A stretch of DNA of 64,000 nt from Methanobacteriota archaeon (GTDB lineage: Archaea > Thermoplasmatota > Poseidoniia > Poseidoniales > Thalassarchaeaceae), in contig WTHQ01000020.1 of assembly GCA_011523055.1 (NCBI GenBank), positions 144,114-208,113 on the forward strand. Direction: 5' to 3'. Shown piece after piece: positions 31,404-41,146 of this stretch (within the stretch, counting starts at the first letter, position 1; every line of letters starts with the position of its first letter). The translations under genes were made by a program, and so were the position numbers. The notes under the pieces are model-generated. The model worked only from the letters and a program-made list of their open reading frames with translations, was not told the origin of the DNA and made no database searches.

Positions 31404-34400
31404 TCACCCGGTCTTTTGGTCGATCTCTGCTTGCTCTTCCGTAACTTCTCCGTCCGCTATCGTTCCGTCAAGTGATGTCCGGACGTCTCTCTGACTGCCA
31501 TCTTCAGCAGACTCGGCACGGTCCCTCAGATTCCCTAATGGGTCATTCCCGTCCTCAGAGCGATCCAGATCCACACCAGCACGACTGGCGATGCCCTCCA
31601 GAGATGGGACGGTTTGCATTGGCTCTGGAAGCACTGGCCTCTCTGACGGATGTGGCAAGTCTGACGGGAGCATCTCTGAAGTGGATGGTGGGCCTTGAGA
31701 CTCCATTTCTTTCTCGAAAGCCTCTCCAAGTGCAAGCGCTGCCTCCCTGTTGAAATCCGTGATCCTCCGACTAACCCCATCTCCAGCATGGGTAATGCCG
31801 ATATGGTGATTGGCCATGGATAGGCTGACCTTTCGCAAGGTCACCATGATGAACTGTGCTGACTCGCTCCTGCGACGGCATAACATCGCGATCCTCTGAC
31901 AATTGAATGGATCGAGGTTCTGGTCAACCTCGTCGAAGTAATAGAATGTGCTTGGCTCAAAGTCCTGTATCGAGAATACTAGGGCGAGGGCTGCCATTGA
32001 CTTCTCTCCGCCAGACAATTGGGACCTTCTGGTCTTCTGGCTCTTGCCAGGGGGCACACAGTCCATCTCCAAGCCCCCATCGAATGGGCTATCGGGATTC
32101 TCCAGTCTCAGCTTTCCATTTCCACCAGGTTGTAGTATCGCGTAAACTCTAGAGAAGTTTCGATTGACGTGTTCGAAGACTGTCAGGAGTCTTCTCTTCC
32201 GCTCGGATTCAAGCCTCTCAACTATGTCAACAAGCATATTCCTCCTCTTCCTCAGCGTTGAGCCATCCTCGACTAACTGCTCGATTCGCCTTGCAGTCTC
32301 GTCGTATTGCTCTATTGCCAGCATATTCACGCCACCTAGGTTGTCCAATCTTCTTTCCAACCTAGATATGTTGCGCTCTACCTCGGCCAGGGAGGGTGCG
32401 TCAGAATTCATCGATGGCATCTCAATTCCCTGTTTCACAAGTTCTTCTTCCATCTCCTTGGCAGCGTGTCTAGCCACACCTATGCCACTGTCTATGGCAT
32501 CGATGGTGATCTGGATTCTTTCTCTCTCGGATCTACTTGCCTGGGATTCTGCTCTGGCTTGGGTTCTTTCTTCGATTATCTGGTCCCTCTTGCGCGATAG
32601 CATGCCCATCTCTTCGCTAGCGTGTTGCGCCTTTGACCTGAGCTCCGTGAGTTCTCGTTCCGATTCCTTGGACCCGGTCTCTAATCCGTCTATTTCCGAT
32701 TTTGCTAAAGCGTTCTGGGAGCTCAACCGTTTGTTTTTATTTCTCAATTCATTCATCCTATCGGTAAGGACCCCGAGGCTGACATTCGCAGAATCCACGT
32801 TGTTTACTCCTTGTTGACGCATTATTTGCGCCCTCCCCTTAGCCATCTCTGCCTCTGAAAGCGTCTTGGATAGATGGTCTGGAGACTGTTGAAGAAGTGC
32901 CTCACTTGCCTTGCTTCTTTCGCTTAGAGCATGCTCAAGATTCTGCTTGGCATTGTTGAGGTCGGCCTCTGCAGCCCTCTTAGCGGCCTCGGAGCGCTCA
33001 AGGTCTTTCCTAGCCTCACTGAGTCTTGACCCTAGTGACTTGACATTGCCCTCGGCTCTGTCCAAATCAGCTTTCCATTCTCTGAATTTAGTCTCTTTTC
33101 CTGATCCTGAGATTTCCGCTATCCTGTCAGTTAGCTCTTGCATCGATGCTCTCGCATCTCTCAAAGCAACCTCAACCGTTGCTCTGGCTAAGCTGGCCTC
33201 GTTGACATCGTTCTCAAGGGGACGGAGGGAGATTGTGGGGTCTGAAGAGCCGAATTTTGGAGCGGTCTTGGAGGATGACCCCCCTGTCATGGCGCCACTC
33301 CCATCGACTACCGATCCGTCGATAGTGACCATCCTGACGCCACCCATATTCTTTCTAGCAACATCCAAGTTCTCCACTAGAAGTGTGCTTCTACTTACCA
33401 GCAGGATGGCATTTTCCACCTCCTTGGGGTAATCCAACAGCTCATGGACGAACCCAATCACCCCCGGATTTCTGACAACCATCAGCGATCTTCCCTGTGG
33501 CCTTTGTTTTCCTAGTCGGTTGAGTGGGAGGAAGGTGGCCCTTCCACCACCATTCCTCTTCAACCACGAGATGCAATCCGCCGCGACTTGGTCGTCCTCG
33601 ACGACTATGCTCCTCATCGCGCCCCCCAATGCGAGAGCTATGCCGTCTGAATGAGTCTCATCAAGGGGCCTGGCCAATTCAGCTATCGAGCCAAGAATGC
33701 CTTTGATGAGTCCCTGTTGCCTTAATTTCGTCAGTGCGGCGGCGACGCTTGCAGATCCATTTGTCTGAGCCTCGATTCGTGCTCTGGCTTTTTCTAACCT
33801 CATCTCAGATTCGCGGTGCCTGGAATCTGCCCTGTCTCTTTCTTCTCTGAGGCGGGCCTCGATCTTCCTGAGGCGTATCAGCTCCTCCCCCATTTTCGCA
33901 GGATCTTCACGGTCTGCTTCGATTTTCATGTCCTCGCCATGAATTTCTAGGTCGTCCCTCAGTAGGGTTGCCTGTTCGTACTCCTCCTCCAATTGGACCA
34001 CGGATTCTATTGATAGTGTCACAGACTGCTCTGCTCTGTCGAATGCGAGTGTGGATTCAGAATGCTCATCTTGGGACTTAGTCACTGCATCGTTTGCCTT
34101 TCCTAGTGCTCGGCTAAGGTCCAATTGTAATTTGCTTCCCGTCTCCAAAATCTCCTTGGCTTCCCTTATTGCATTGTCTGATTTTTCAATTTCTTCGTCG
34201 GCGCTCGCAATATCCGAGAGGGCCTTTGACTTGGATTCTTGGTGCTGCTCCAACGATTTTTCAACCCTTTCGATCTCCCCTTCATTGAATTCGAGGTCCG
34301 ATTGGCCGTCTTCCAATGCAGTATGTAGATCACTTATCCTGTCCTTTGCCCTCTCAATCTCCACCTCGAGCTTGCGCATTCTGTCGATTATCGCCTTGTT

Positions 34401-35297
34401 TTCGCCAGTGGACAATGAGTCTATCTGACGTCCTATCTCGGAGAGCTCCTCCTCTAACCTCAGAAGGTCGGCTTCCTTTCTCCTCGCATCTTCGAGAAGT
34501 GTAGATGAGCGTGTTCTGTATTCCTGTTGCTCGGTGAGTAAAGCGTTGATTTCATGCACCTTAGCAAGGTACCTGCATTTGGAGACCATCGCCCTGTTGT
34601 GATCTAGTTCTTGCTTTAACTCCCTGAATTTTAGGGCTTGTTCTCTTTCTTTGCCCAAGCTTTCTAACTGCTTCTTCTGATCAGTTTCGAAGAGCTCAAT
34701 CGTCTCCATGGAGCTCTCTACCTGTTTTCTTTGGTTGGAGGCCTTTCGTATGTCGTCATCGTATGCTGTTACACCTGCGACGTCTTCCAATATCGCGCGC
34801 CTCCTGTGCGCAGTCATAGTTGCGAGAGTGGTCACATCGTTTTGTAGCACCACGTTGTATCCGTCACCACGCAGGCCAGCTTCCTTCAGAATGCGTCTGA
34901 ATTCTCCCGAGGTGGTTTTTTCTCCGTTTATCCTGAACTCTGATTTTGGATCGCCCTTGTCAGTGAGCCTGACTGACCTGGTGAATGCAACCTCATCAGT
35001 ATCCACTCGAAGCTGCCTTGTCCCATCCTCCCTCAATGGGTTGGTGAAGGTGAGGGTTGCGTACATTTTCTTGGCTGCCCTGCTGTTATTCCCGCCATTG
35101 AAAATTAGTTCCTTGAGATTCTCAGCCCTCAAGGCCTTCGTGGACCTGGTACCAAGCACGAATTGTATGGCATCCCCCGAATTGGATTTACCGGAGCCAT
35201 TTGGACCAGTTATGGCGGTGAAGCCAGACTCAAAAGGTATCGTCACCTCTCCCCCAAACGACTTGAAGTTGAGGACGTCTATCCTAGTGAGTCTCAT
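31404..35297 (-). CDS. smc: Chromosome segregation protein SMC
   Basis: MRLTRIDVLNFKSFGGEVTIPFESGFTAITGPNGSGKSNSGDAIQFVLG; coiled coils and hinge; QLSGGEKSMAALALVFSIQDFEPSTFYYFDEVDQNLD. Confidence 0.96.
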   Translation of the reverse strand: MRLTRIDVLNFKSFGGEVTIPFESGFTAITGPNGSGKSNSGDAIQFVLGTRSTKALRAENLKELIFNGGNNSRAAKKMYATLTFTNPLREDGTRQLRVDTDEVAFTRSVRLTDKGDPKSEFRINGEKTTSGEFRRILKEAGLRGDGYNVVLQNDVTTLATMTAHRRRAILEDVAGVTAYDDDIRKASNQRKQVESSMETIELFETDQKKQLESLGKEREQALKFRELKQELDHNRAMVSKCRYLAKVHEINALLTEQQEYRTRSSTLLEDARRKEADLLRLEEELSEIGRQIDSLSTGENKAIIDRMRKLEVEIERAKDRISDLHTALEDGQSDLEFNEGEIERVEKSLEQHQESKSKALSDIASADEEIEKSDNAIREAKEILETGSKLQLDLSRALGKANDAVTKSQDEHSESTLAFDRAEQSVTLSIESVVQLEEEYEQATLLRDDLEIHGEDMKIEADREDPAKMGEELIRLRKIEARLREERDRADSRHRESEMRLEKARARIEAQTNGSASVAAALTKLRQQGLIKGILGSIAELARPLDETHSDGIALALGGAMRSIVVEDDQVAADCISWLKRNGGGRATFLPLNRLGKQRPQGRSLMVVRNPGVIGFVHELLDYPKEVENAILLVSRSTLLVENLDVARKNMGGVRMVTIDGSVVDGSGAMTGGSSSKTAPKFGSSDPTISLRPLENDVNEASLARATVEVALRDARASMQELTDRIAEISGSGKETKFREWKADLDRAEGNVKSLGSRLSEARKDLERSEAAKRAAEADLNNAKQNLEHALSERSKASEALLQQSPDHLSKTLSEAEMAKGRAQIMRQQGVNNVDSANVSLGVLTDRMNELRNKNKRLSSQNALAKSEIDGLETGSKESERELTELRSKAQHASEEMGMLSRKRDQIIEERTQARAESQASRSERERIQITIDAIDSGIGVARHAAKEMEEELVKQGIEMPSMNSDAPSLAEVERNISRLERRLDNLGGVNMLAIEQYDETARRIEQLVEDGSTLRKRRNMLVDIVERLESERKRRLLTVFEHVNRNFSRVYAILQPGGNGKLRLENPDSPFDGGLEMDCVPPGKSQKTRRSQLSGGEKSMAALALVFSIQDFEPSTFYYFDEVDQNLDPFNCQRIAMLCRRRSESAQFIMVTLRKVSLSMANHHIGITHAGDGVSRRITDFNREAALALGEAFEKEMESQGPPSTSEMLPSDLPHPSERPVLPEPMQTVPSLEGIASRAGVDLDRSEDGNDPLGNLRDRAESAEDGSQRDVRTSLDGTIADGEVTEEQAEIDQKTG

Positions 35298-35482
35298 AAC
35301 ATGCACCATGAGGGAGTTCTTTTCTCAGCCTCAGGTGGGAGTGCGCAGCGATTGAGATTATCAACATTGAGTATCTGTAGGGGCGCAGCGTACCGATTGT
35401 TTTGGTATATGTAAAAACCCGGCCATGTCTGCCAAAGTTAAATTCATCTGGGTATTTGCCTAATCCCGTAGCAGGCCTAATC

Positions 35483-37069
35483 ATGCAGTTTGACGTGGTA
35501 ATTGTTGGTTCCGGAATTGCGGGTTTATTCACGGCATTGAGGTGTTCACAAAGAGGGTTTTCTGTATTGGTTGTCACAAAAAGTAGGATAAAGTCCTCTT
35601 CCACAAATTGGGCACAAGGTGGGATAGCAGCAGTACTCGACCCATCTGATGACGAAGCTATCGAGGCACACGTCCAAGACACCTTATCCTCAGGAAAGGG
35701 GCTCTGTGACGAGGCGATTGTAAGATCAGTGGTGGTGGAAGCGGCCCATAGGATCTCTGATCTGGTATCATTCGGTGTCGGTTTTGACGGAGATTCTCAG
35801 GGATACCACAATGCGATCGAGGGAGGTCATTCAACTCCCAGGATACTTCACTCAAAGGACAGGACCGGTGCTGAGATAGAACAGGCGCTGGAGATGGCAG
35901 CGACTAGTGTTGGCTCGGCTACCTTGAAGATTAACGAGGATTGGATGGCGGTAGACCTAATTCAGACAGACCATGGTACTCCGAGTTCCGGGGTCAGTGG
36001 GATTTGGTGCCTCAAACCAGACGGAAGTGTCGTCAAAATACAAGCAAAGTCAGTTATCCTCGCCACCGGGGGGTGTGGAATGCTATACAATTCTACGACT
36101 AACCCAGCGGTGTCAACCGGAGATGGTGTGGCAATGGCCCATCGTTGTGGAGCTGATATCACAGACATGGAGTTCATTCAATTTCACCCTACTTCACTAC
36201 ACGGGGTCCAAAGGCCGTTCCTAATCACGGAAGCAATGCGGGGTCATGGAGCTGTGCTAATGACCAGAAAAGAGCATTTGGCTTGGCGATCTCATGGAGG
36301 GGATCCAGCCGATTGGTCATACATGAAGGGGCAATCTCCACTGGGTAGCCTAGGTACAAGGGACGTGGTCGCGAGGGCCACTGACATGCAACTCAAAATC
36401 AGTGGTGACTCTCACGTTTTGCTGGTTACTGAGCATTTGGAAAGCGAGGAGTTGAGACTTCAGTTCCCAACCATTTGCGAGAGGCTCGAGAATCTCGGAA
36501 TTACATTCGGACGGGACCCAATACCCGTACGACCTGCCGCTCACTACCTAGTGGGAGGAGTCTCAGTTGACGAGTTCGGACGATGCTTGAGTCAGGGTCT
36601 GGCCATACCCGGGCTCTATGCCATTGGCGAAACCGCTCGAACGGGGCTACATGGGGCAAACAGGCTAGCCTCGAATAGCCTCCTTGAGGCAGTAGTGTAT
36701 GCAGAAAGGTGCGCTAACCATTTGAGAGACTATGTCTCTAAATCAGCCAGTTTCTCGGATATTCCCGATTGGAGGGCTGATGGCTTATCTTCGCTCGAGG
36801 AACACGCCCCTCTGGGTACGGACTTGATGGCACTGAGGAATACGATGACCAGGGATGTCGGACTTGTGAAGAGTGACTCTCGACTTTCAAGGGCCAGTCG
36901 TAGGATTCGTCATTTGAGCATGGAATTCGAGAAGATCTGGACATCTAGCCTCCCCACAAGGGAGCTTGTAGAGTTGCGGAACCTCATTATTTGTGCGGAG
37001 TTGATCACTGGGGCTTCAATGGAAAGGCGGGAGAATGTCGGATTGCATTATAACATCGATCTCGATTGA
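35483..37069 (+). CDS. nadB: L-aspartate oxidase
   Basis: FDVVIVGSGIAGLFTALRCSQRGFSVLVVTKSRIKSSSTNWAQGGIAAVL ... GGHSTPRILHSKDRTGAEIEQAL ... MEFIQFHPTSLHG ... RPAAHYLVGGVSVDEFGR ... IGETARTGLHGANRLASNSLLEAVVYAERCA. Confidence 0.95.
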   Translation: MQFDVVIVGSGIAGLFTALRCSQRGFSVLVVTKSRIKSSSTNWAQGGIAAVLDPSDDEAIEAHVQDTLSSGKGLCDEAIVRSVVVEAAHRISDLVSFGVGFDGDSQGYHNAIEGGHSTPRILHSKDRTGAEIEQALEMAATSVGSATLKINEDWMAVDLIQTDHGTPSSGVSGIWCLKPDGSVVKIQAKSVILATGGCGMLYNSTTNPAVSTGDGVAMAHRCGADITDMEFIQFHPTSLHGVQRPFLITEAMRGHGAVLMTRKEHLAWRSHGGDPADWSYMKGQSPLGSLGTRDVVARATDMQLKISGDSHVLLVTEHLESEELRLQFPTICERLENLGITFGRDPIPVRPAAHYLVGGVSVDEFGRCLSQGLAIPGLYAIGETARTGLHGANRLASNSLLEAVVYAERCANHLRDYVSKSASFSDIPDWRADGLSSLEEHAPLGTDLMALRNTMTRDVGLVKSDSRLSRASRRIRHLSMEFEKIWTSSLPTRELVELRNLIICAELITGASMERRENVGLHYNIDLD

Positions 37070-37082
37070 GAGTTCATCGTCA

Positions 37083-38018
37083 TTACAGTTGAATTGCCCT
37101 TACTAACGCGAGCAGCGTGCTATTCACTGGAGCTGGGATTCCGTGAGTCTCCGCGATCTCTACCACCTTACCACAGAGTTGGTCTATCTCCGTCGGGCGG
37201 CCGGCCATTAGGTCCTGGAGCATCGAACATTTGTTCTCTGATGTGGACCTGATAACCTCCAGGACAGTTGTTTCAATGTCGATCCCGGACATGTCGACGC
37301 CATGTGCATGTCCAATGGAAGCCACCTCGTTTGCCGCCTCGAAGGCAAGGGATAGCAAGTTGGGGTGTGACTCAATCACGCCATTTTTCGCCCCAATTAT
37401 CGCGCAGATTGGGTTTATCGCCACGTTGACCATCGCCTTGGACCAGATGGTGGTTTGGAGGCTGCCCGTCCATCGTGGATTTAGGCCAGATGAGTTCAAT
37501 GCATCGATGACATGCATTTCTTCCTCCCGAGGGTCTTTCCCCCCGGAACCGATTGTGACCTCTCCGAATCCCTCCCAGTGGACTGCGCCGTCATGGTCCC
37601 TCCAAGCCCCATGAGTGATCGACCCGCCCATGGCCCTTCTAGCACCCAGTATCTGCTTGATAATCTCGTAGTTTCCAAGTCCGTTTTGAACGGTTAGTGC
37701 GATCCCATCCCCCGATAGGAGATCAGTGGCTAGTCTCGCAAGTTCAAGAGTATCTCCTGACTTACCACAAATAATGGCTAGGTCACATACCCCTTCCATG
37801 CCGACCATGGTGTCAACGACCTCAGTGTCGATGACGTCAAACCTGCTTGGGGGGATCATCTCGATCGGTCCGTCATGTCGATGTATGACTAGCCCCTCGG
37901 TGGCCAGTCTCATGGCGGTTTCGCCCCTCGAGACTGCTACTATGTGATGTTCAGTAGAGCATAGAGCGCCGAGGATCAAACCTCCGATCGACCCAGTCCC
38001 AAGAACGCAGATCCTCAT
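37083..38018 (-). CDS. panE: 2-dehydropantoate 2-reductase (ketopantoate reductase)
   Basis: MRICVLGTGSIGGLILGALCSTEHHIVAVSRGE ... LTVQNGLGNYEIIKQILGARRAMGGSITHGA ... WSKAMVNVAINPICAIIGAKNG. Confidence 0.88.
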   Translation of the reverse strand: MRICVLGTGSIGGLILGALCSTEHHIVAVSRGETAMRLATEGLVIHRHDGPIEMIPPSRFDVIDTEVVDTMVGMEGVCDLAIICGKSGDTLELARLATDLLSGDGIALTVQNGLGNYEIIKQILGARRAMGGSITHGAWRDHDGAVHWEGFGEVTIGSGGKDPREEEMHVIDALNSSGLNPRWTGSLQTTIWSKAMVNVAINPICAIIGAKNGVIESHPNLLSLAFEAANEVASIGHAHGVDMSGIDIETTVLEVIRSTSENKCSMLQDLMAGRPTEIDQLCGKVVEIAETHGIPAPVNSTLLALVRAIQL

Positions 38019-40426
38019 TGGCCACAGCCCCCTGACGGGCACCTCGCTGCGAAATTTAGCACCACGGCCTCATCGGTTGTGGAGATCCAGAAGACGCCCA
38101 GTGAGTTCTCACCATTTTCAGGCGTGACTGTTATTGTGGTCGTCTCGTTTTCAACCAGCGAATCTGGGGCGCTGATGGACCAGACGTCCAGCGAAGGTGC
38201 ATCCCCCGACCAGTCCCTCAGGAGAGGAATTGAGGCGTTGTCGGCATTGATTATCCCAATGGTCGCCTCGGTTATTTCAAGTCCAAGAGGGGTCCCTGAC
38301 AGCATGACCCCGGGCCCGTCCCTAATCCGCAAGGACTCGATGAATTCATGTCCATCACAAATGGCAATCCAACCATCTGATGGCAATCTTAGGTTTATCT
38401 CGACCTGTTCACTTGGTAGCAGGAGGGGGGATGTTTCAATTGACCAGTTCAACCGCTCCACGGTGAAGGTGTGTGGTTCCAGTGACTCGGTTAGGATGCA
38501 ACTTGGGGTTGTTTGATCCGCCCCATAAACAATGGTGGCATTGGGTACTACCATCCACTCTGGCAGTGTTATCTCTCGGTTGGAGCCAGAGATCCATGGC
38601 TCGGACCCCAATATCGGGAGCCTCCAGTGCTTCGTGCCATTTTGGGGATCGTCATCTGGGACGAATGTGACCTGAGGGCCCAAGGCCCTCCTCCTATCGT
38701 CCCTCTCTGCCCCTTCTATCGCCCCTGGAAGGGGGGTTATGCAGAAATTTCTCCTAGTGCCTTCTTCCGGGGTCACTTCCTCCGAGGCCCAGAATGGGTC
38801 GTTGACTGACCATGTTCCCGTGTTGCCTTTGGTGGTTTCAATGTCCAAACAAGCGACAGTGGAATTCGTTGCCATCATCCAGGATGAGGAGTACGGTGCG
38901 CTTTGGGAGGGGGCGGTGACGAGAATCTGATTCTGGGAGACGGATTTACCATCGTCAACTGTCATGATTATCCTAGCGGGATGTGGCTGGAGCGTGCTTG
39001 ATGAATTTCTCTTGATCGAGAGGTGGATGGTTTCCTGCTCGCTCTGCATCACGCCATCGAACCGGTAGTGCTCGATTGGGCTCCCGTTCATGCCATAGAT
39101 CCCCCAACCAGAGTTTGACGGATCATCGATTTCGAAGTATATTTCGCCCGATAGTATCTCTGCACCCAGAGGTGAGAGCTGGATCTCAATTTCTTGCTCC
39201 TCATCCACCAATACACTTGATGGCCATTCTGACCGATCGAGTCCCTTGTCCCAGTTCTCAAATTCTGATGACGGCAACATTCCTGGTAGTCCCAAAAGGA
39301 GGATGACAATCGCTGCGGCTGTGTATCGCTCCAATGACTCCCGAGGGAAACCCTCGGACATGTTGACTACCATGGGTGGTGTGAGTTGGTCACTTCCGAA
39401 TCTCCGCATGCACGCGATAGTGGCGATGACTAGCCATGGGATAAACTCGGTTGATACGAACACGCTGATCAGTACCCCAAGGGACAGAACAAACAACGTG
39501 TTTTGAGTGGTCATGTCGGTGTGTTTGTCCCTTCCCAATAGAGCGGAGAGGAGCCTGTCCCCAGGCAGGCCCGGGATGGGTAGCATCAACAACCAGGCCA
39601 GTATACTCAGCGAAAGGCCTGCAAGCCCGAGGGGGTGAATCCATTGAAGCCTGATTGCAAGGTCAGGGCCGATGAAGATGGAGGATGCTAGATTTGGAGC
39701 GATGCTTCCGTAGTAAGTCAATGGAGCTGCGGCTAGGTCCGGAGGGGGGTTGGAGGGGGTCATCAATAGCCCGGCTAGGACCAAGGGTTGCCCCGAGATG
39801 AATAGGATTGCAGGAACAGAGATCTCAATTCTAGCTAGGTGCTTCCTTGAAGGGATAGGGGTATGTTCTGGATTTCTCTGACTGAGGAGGCCAAATAGGC
39901 CGAAAGGCCACCAAAATGCGGAGATTTGGGGCATCGCCAATGGGATAAGATGCCCAGATTTTATCCCGGCCTTTTCATTCAATCTTCGTTTAACCTCGCT
40001 CGCGATGAACAAGGCAGAGGTCATGGGAAGAACGTAGAAGAATGCGGATTGGGCATATGGGTTGCCAGCAGCGCCGACTTTGTTGGCCCATGTGCTGCCT
40101 GCGAACAGCATCATCATGATAGAGAAGGCCCAGACCGAGGCAATCTGCCAATTCGGCAGGATGCCCGAACCGTATGACCGTTCGACTATTGATAGTGTAG
40201 GGGGGTCAGCGTTGTTGAGAGTCCCGATCAAGCCAAGTTCGGCCAATTCTTCGTTCAAGTCAGTAATCGCATCGTTGTTGGAAAAACCCGACCTGGCCTC
40301 CACCACCCAAGAGAAGCGACCGGTTGACTCCTCTCCTATGATGAAAAATCTGGAGGCTATTCGCTCGATAGACTCTGTGCGGGACCACTCTCTCTTGTGG
40401 ATGGCGATGGTATTCTGACTATCCAA
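38015..40426 (-). CDS. Site-2-protease-like (M50-fold) membrane protein lacking HExxH, with large C-terminal extracellular region
   Basis: TM pattern and SALFIASEVKRRLNEKAGIKSGHLIPLAMPQISAFWWPFGLFGLLSQRNPEHTPIPSRKHLARIEISVPAILFISGQPLVLAG resembles archaeal S2P HELGHY...FIPxP...GTFGAF...PxPNRxALFDIGxAGPxAG; later LLMLPIPGLPGDRLLSALLG. Confidence 0.55.
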   Translation of the reverse strand: MDSQNTIAIHKREWSRTESIERIASRFFIIGEESTGRFSWVVEARSGFSNNDAITDLNEELAELGLIGTLNNADPPTLSIVERSYGSGILPNWQIASVWAFSIMMMLFAGSTWANKVGAAGNPYAQSAFFYVLPMTSALFIASEVKRRLNEKAGIKSGHLIPLAMPQISAFWWPFGLFGLLSQRNPEHTPIPSRKHLARIEISVPAILFISGQPLVLAGLLMTPSNPPPDLAAAPLTYYGSIAPNLASSIFIGPDLAIRLQWIHPLGLAGLSLSILAWLLMLPIPGLPGDRLLSALLGRDKHTDMTTQNTLFVLSLGVLISVFVSTEFIPWLVIATIACMRRFGSDQLTPPMVVNMSEGFPRESLERYTAAAIVILLLGLPGMLPSSEFENWDKGLDRSEWPSSVLVDEEQEIEIQLSPLGAEILSGEIYFEIDDPSNSGWGIYGMNGSPIEHYRFDGVMQSEQETIHLSIKRNSSSTLQPHPARIIMTVDDGKSVSQNQILVTAPSQSAPYSSSWMMATNSTVACLDIETTKGNTGTWSVNDPFWASEEVTPEEGTRRNFCITPLPGAIEGAERDDRRRALGPQVTFVPDDDPQNGTKHWRLPILGSEPWISGSNREITLPEWMVVPNATIVYGADQTTPSCILTESLEPHTFTVERLNWSIETSPLLLPSEQVEINLRLPSDGWIAICDGHEFIESLRIRDGPGVMLSGTPLGLEITEATIGIINADNASIPLLRDWSGDAPSLDVWSISAPDSLVENETTTITVTPENGENSLGVFWISTTDEAVVLNFAARCPSGGCGQ

Positions 40427-40496
40427 GGACTCCCCTCGATTGTCTCAATCGGTGGGCTCATTTCAATAGAGTGTTTCATTGATTGAAAAAATGAGG

Positions 40497-41114
40497 TCAT
40501 TTGTTCTTGAATCGCTTGAGCCTGAATGTCTCTTCCCTCTCCATTTCCTCTAGCCGGAGTTGGATGAAGGTCTGGGCCTCCTTCATCTCTGGAATCACCT
40601 TGAATTCAAGAGCGTTGACCCTTCTTTTTGTTGATTCAATCTCAGCAAGGAGTTTCTTCAGGGTCGCCTCCATCTCTGCAGCCTTGACGATATTCTGAAT
40701 CAGGTCAGAGTAGGCGTCTGCTGCCTCATCGATGTATGCCGATCCCCCGATGAGACCTATTCCACGCTCTTGTATCGTAGAGCTGAGGTGCTCACCGGTT
40801 ACGCTGGGAACCACGACCCCCATTATGTTCCGCTTGGAAACTTCGACCTCTGGCCTGGTTGCTATGGCTATGGCTGTGCTCTTTACTGGGAGTGCACCTT
40901 CTATGCTACTCGCTAGGCTGATTGATCTGATTGCCTCCCTGTATGTGGATAGCAGGTCTTCTCGGGCTTTTATCATGTCCGCGAGAAGCATTCTGAATTC
41001 ATGGAACAAACCATCCCTCTTCATTTTCAGAAGCTTGTACCCATTCTGAGTCTGCTTTATCCTTCTCTTGAGGTTGATTAACTCGCTACGGGTTGGTTTG
41101 ATATCGAGTGCCAT
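40497..41114 (-). CDS. atpD: A/V-type ATP synthase subunit D
   Basis: IKPTRSELINLKRRIKQTQNGYKLLKMKRDGLFHEF ... ESTKRRVNALEFKVIPEMKEAQTFIQLRLEEMEREETFRLKRFK. Confidence 0.95.
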   Translation of the reverse strand: MALDIKPTRSELINLKRRIKQTQNGYKLLKMKRDGLFHEFRMLLADMIKAREDLLSTYREAIRSISLASSIEGALPVKSTAIAIATRPEVEVSKRNIMGVVVPSVTGEHLSSTIQERGIGLIGGSAYIDEAADAYSDLIQNIVKAAEMEATLKKLLAEIESTKRRVNALEFKVIPEMKEAQTFIQLRLEEMEREETFRLKRFKNK

Positions 41115-41146
41115 CTAATCACCTCCTTGACGATCTCGTGTTGTTC

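Noticed and set aside
31472-35355. Numerous plus-strand ORFs opposite smc (e.g. 32164-32817, 34708-35355)
   Set aside because: Ser/Leu-rich antisense shadows of the coiled-coil SMC gene; no family signatures.
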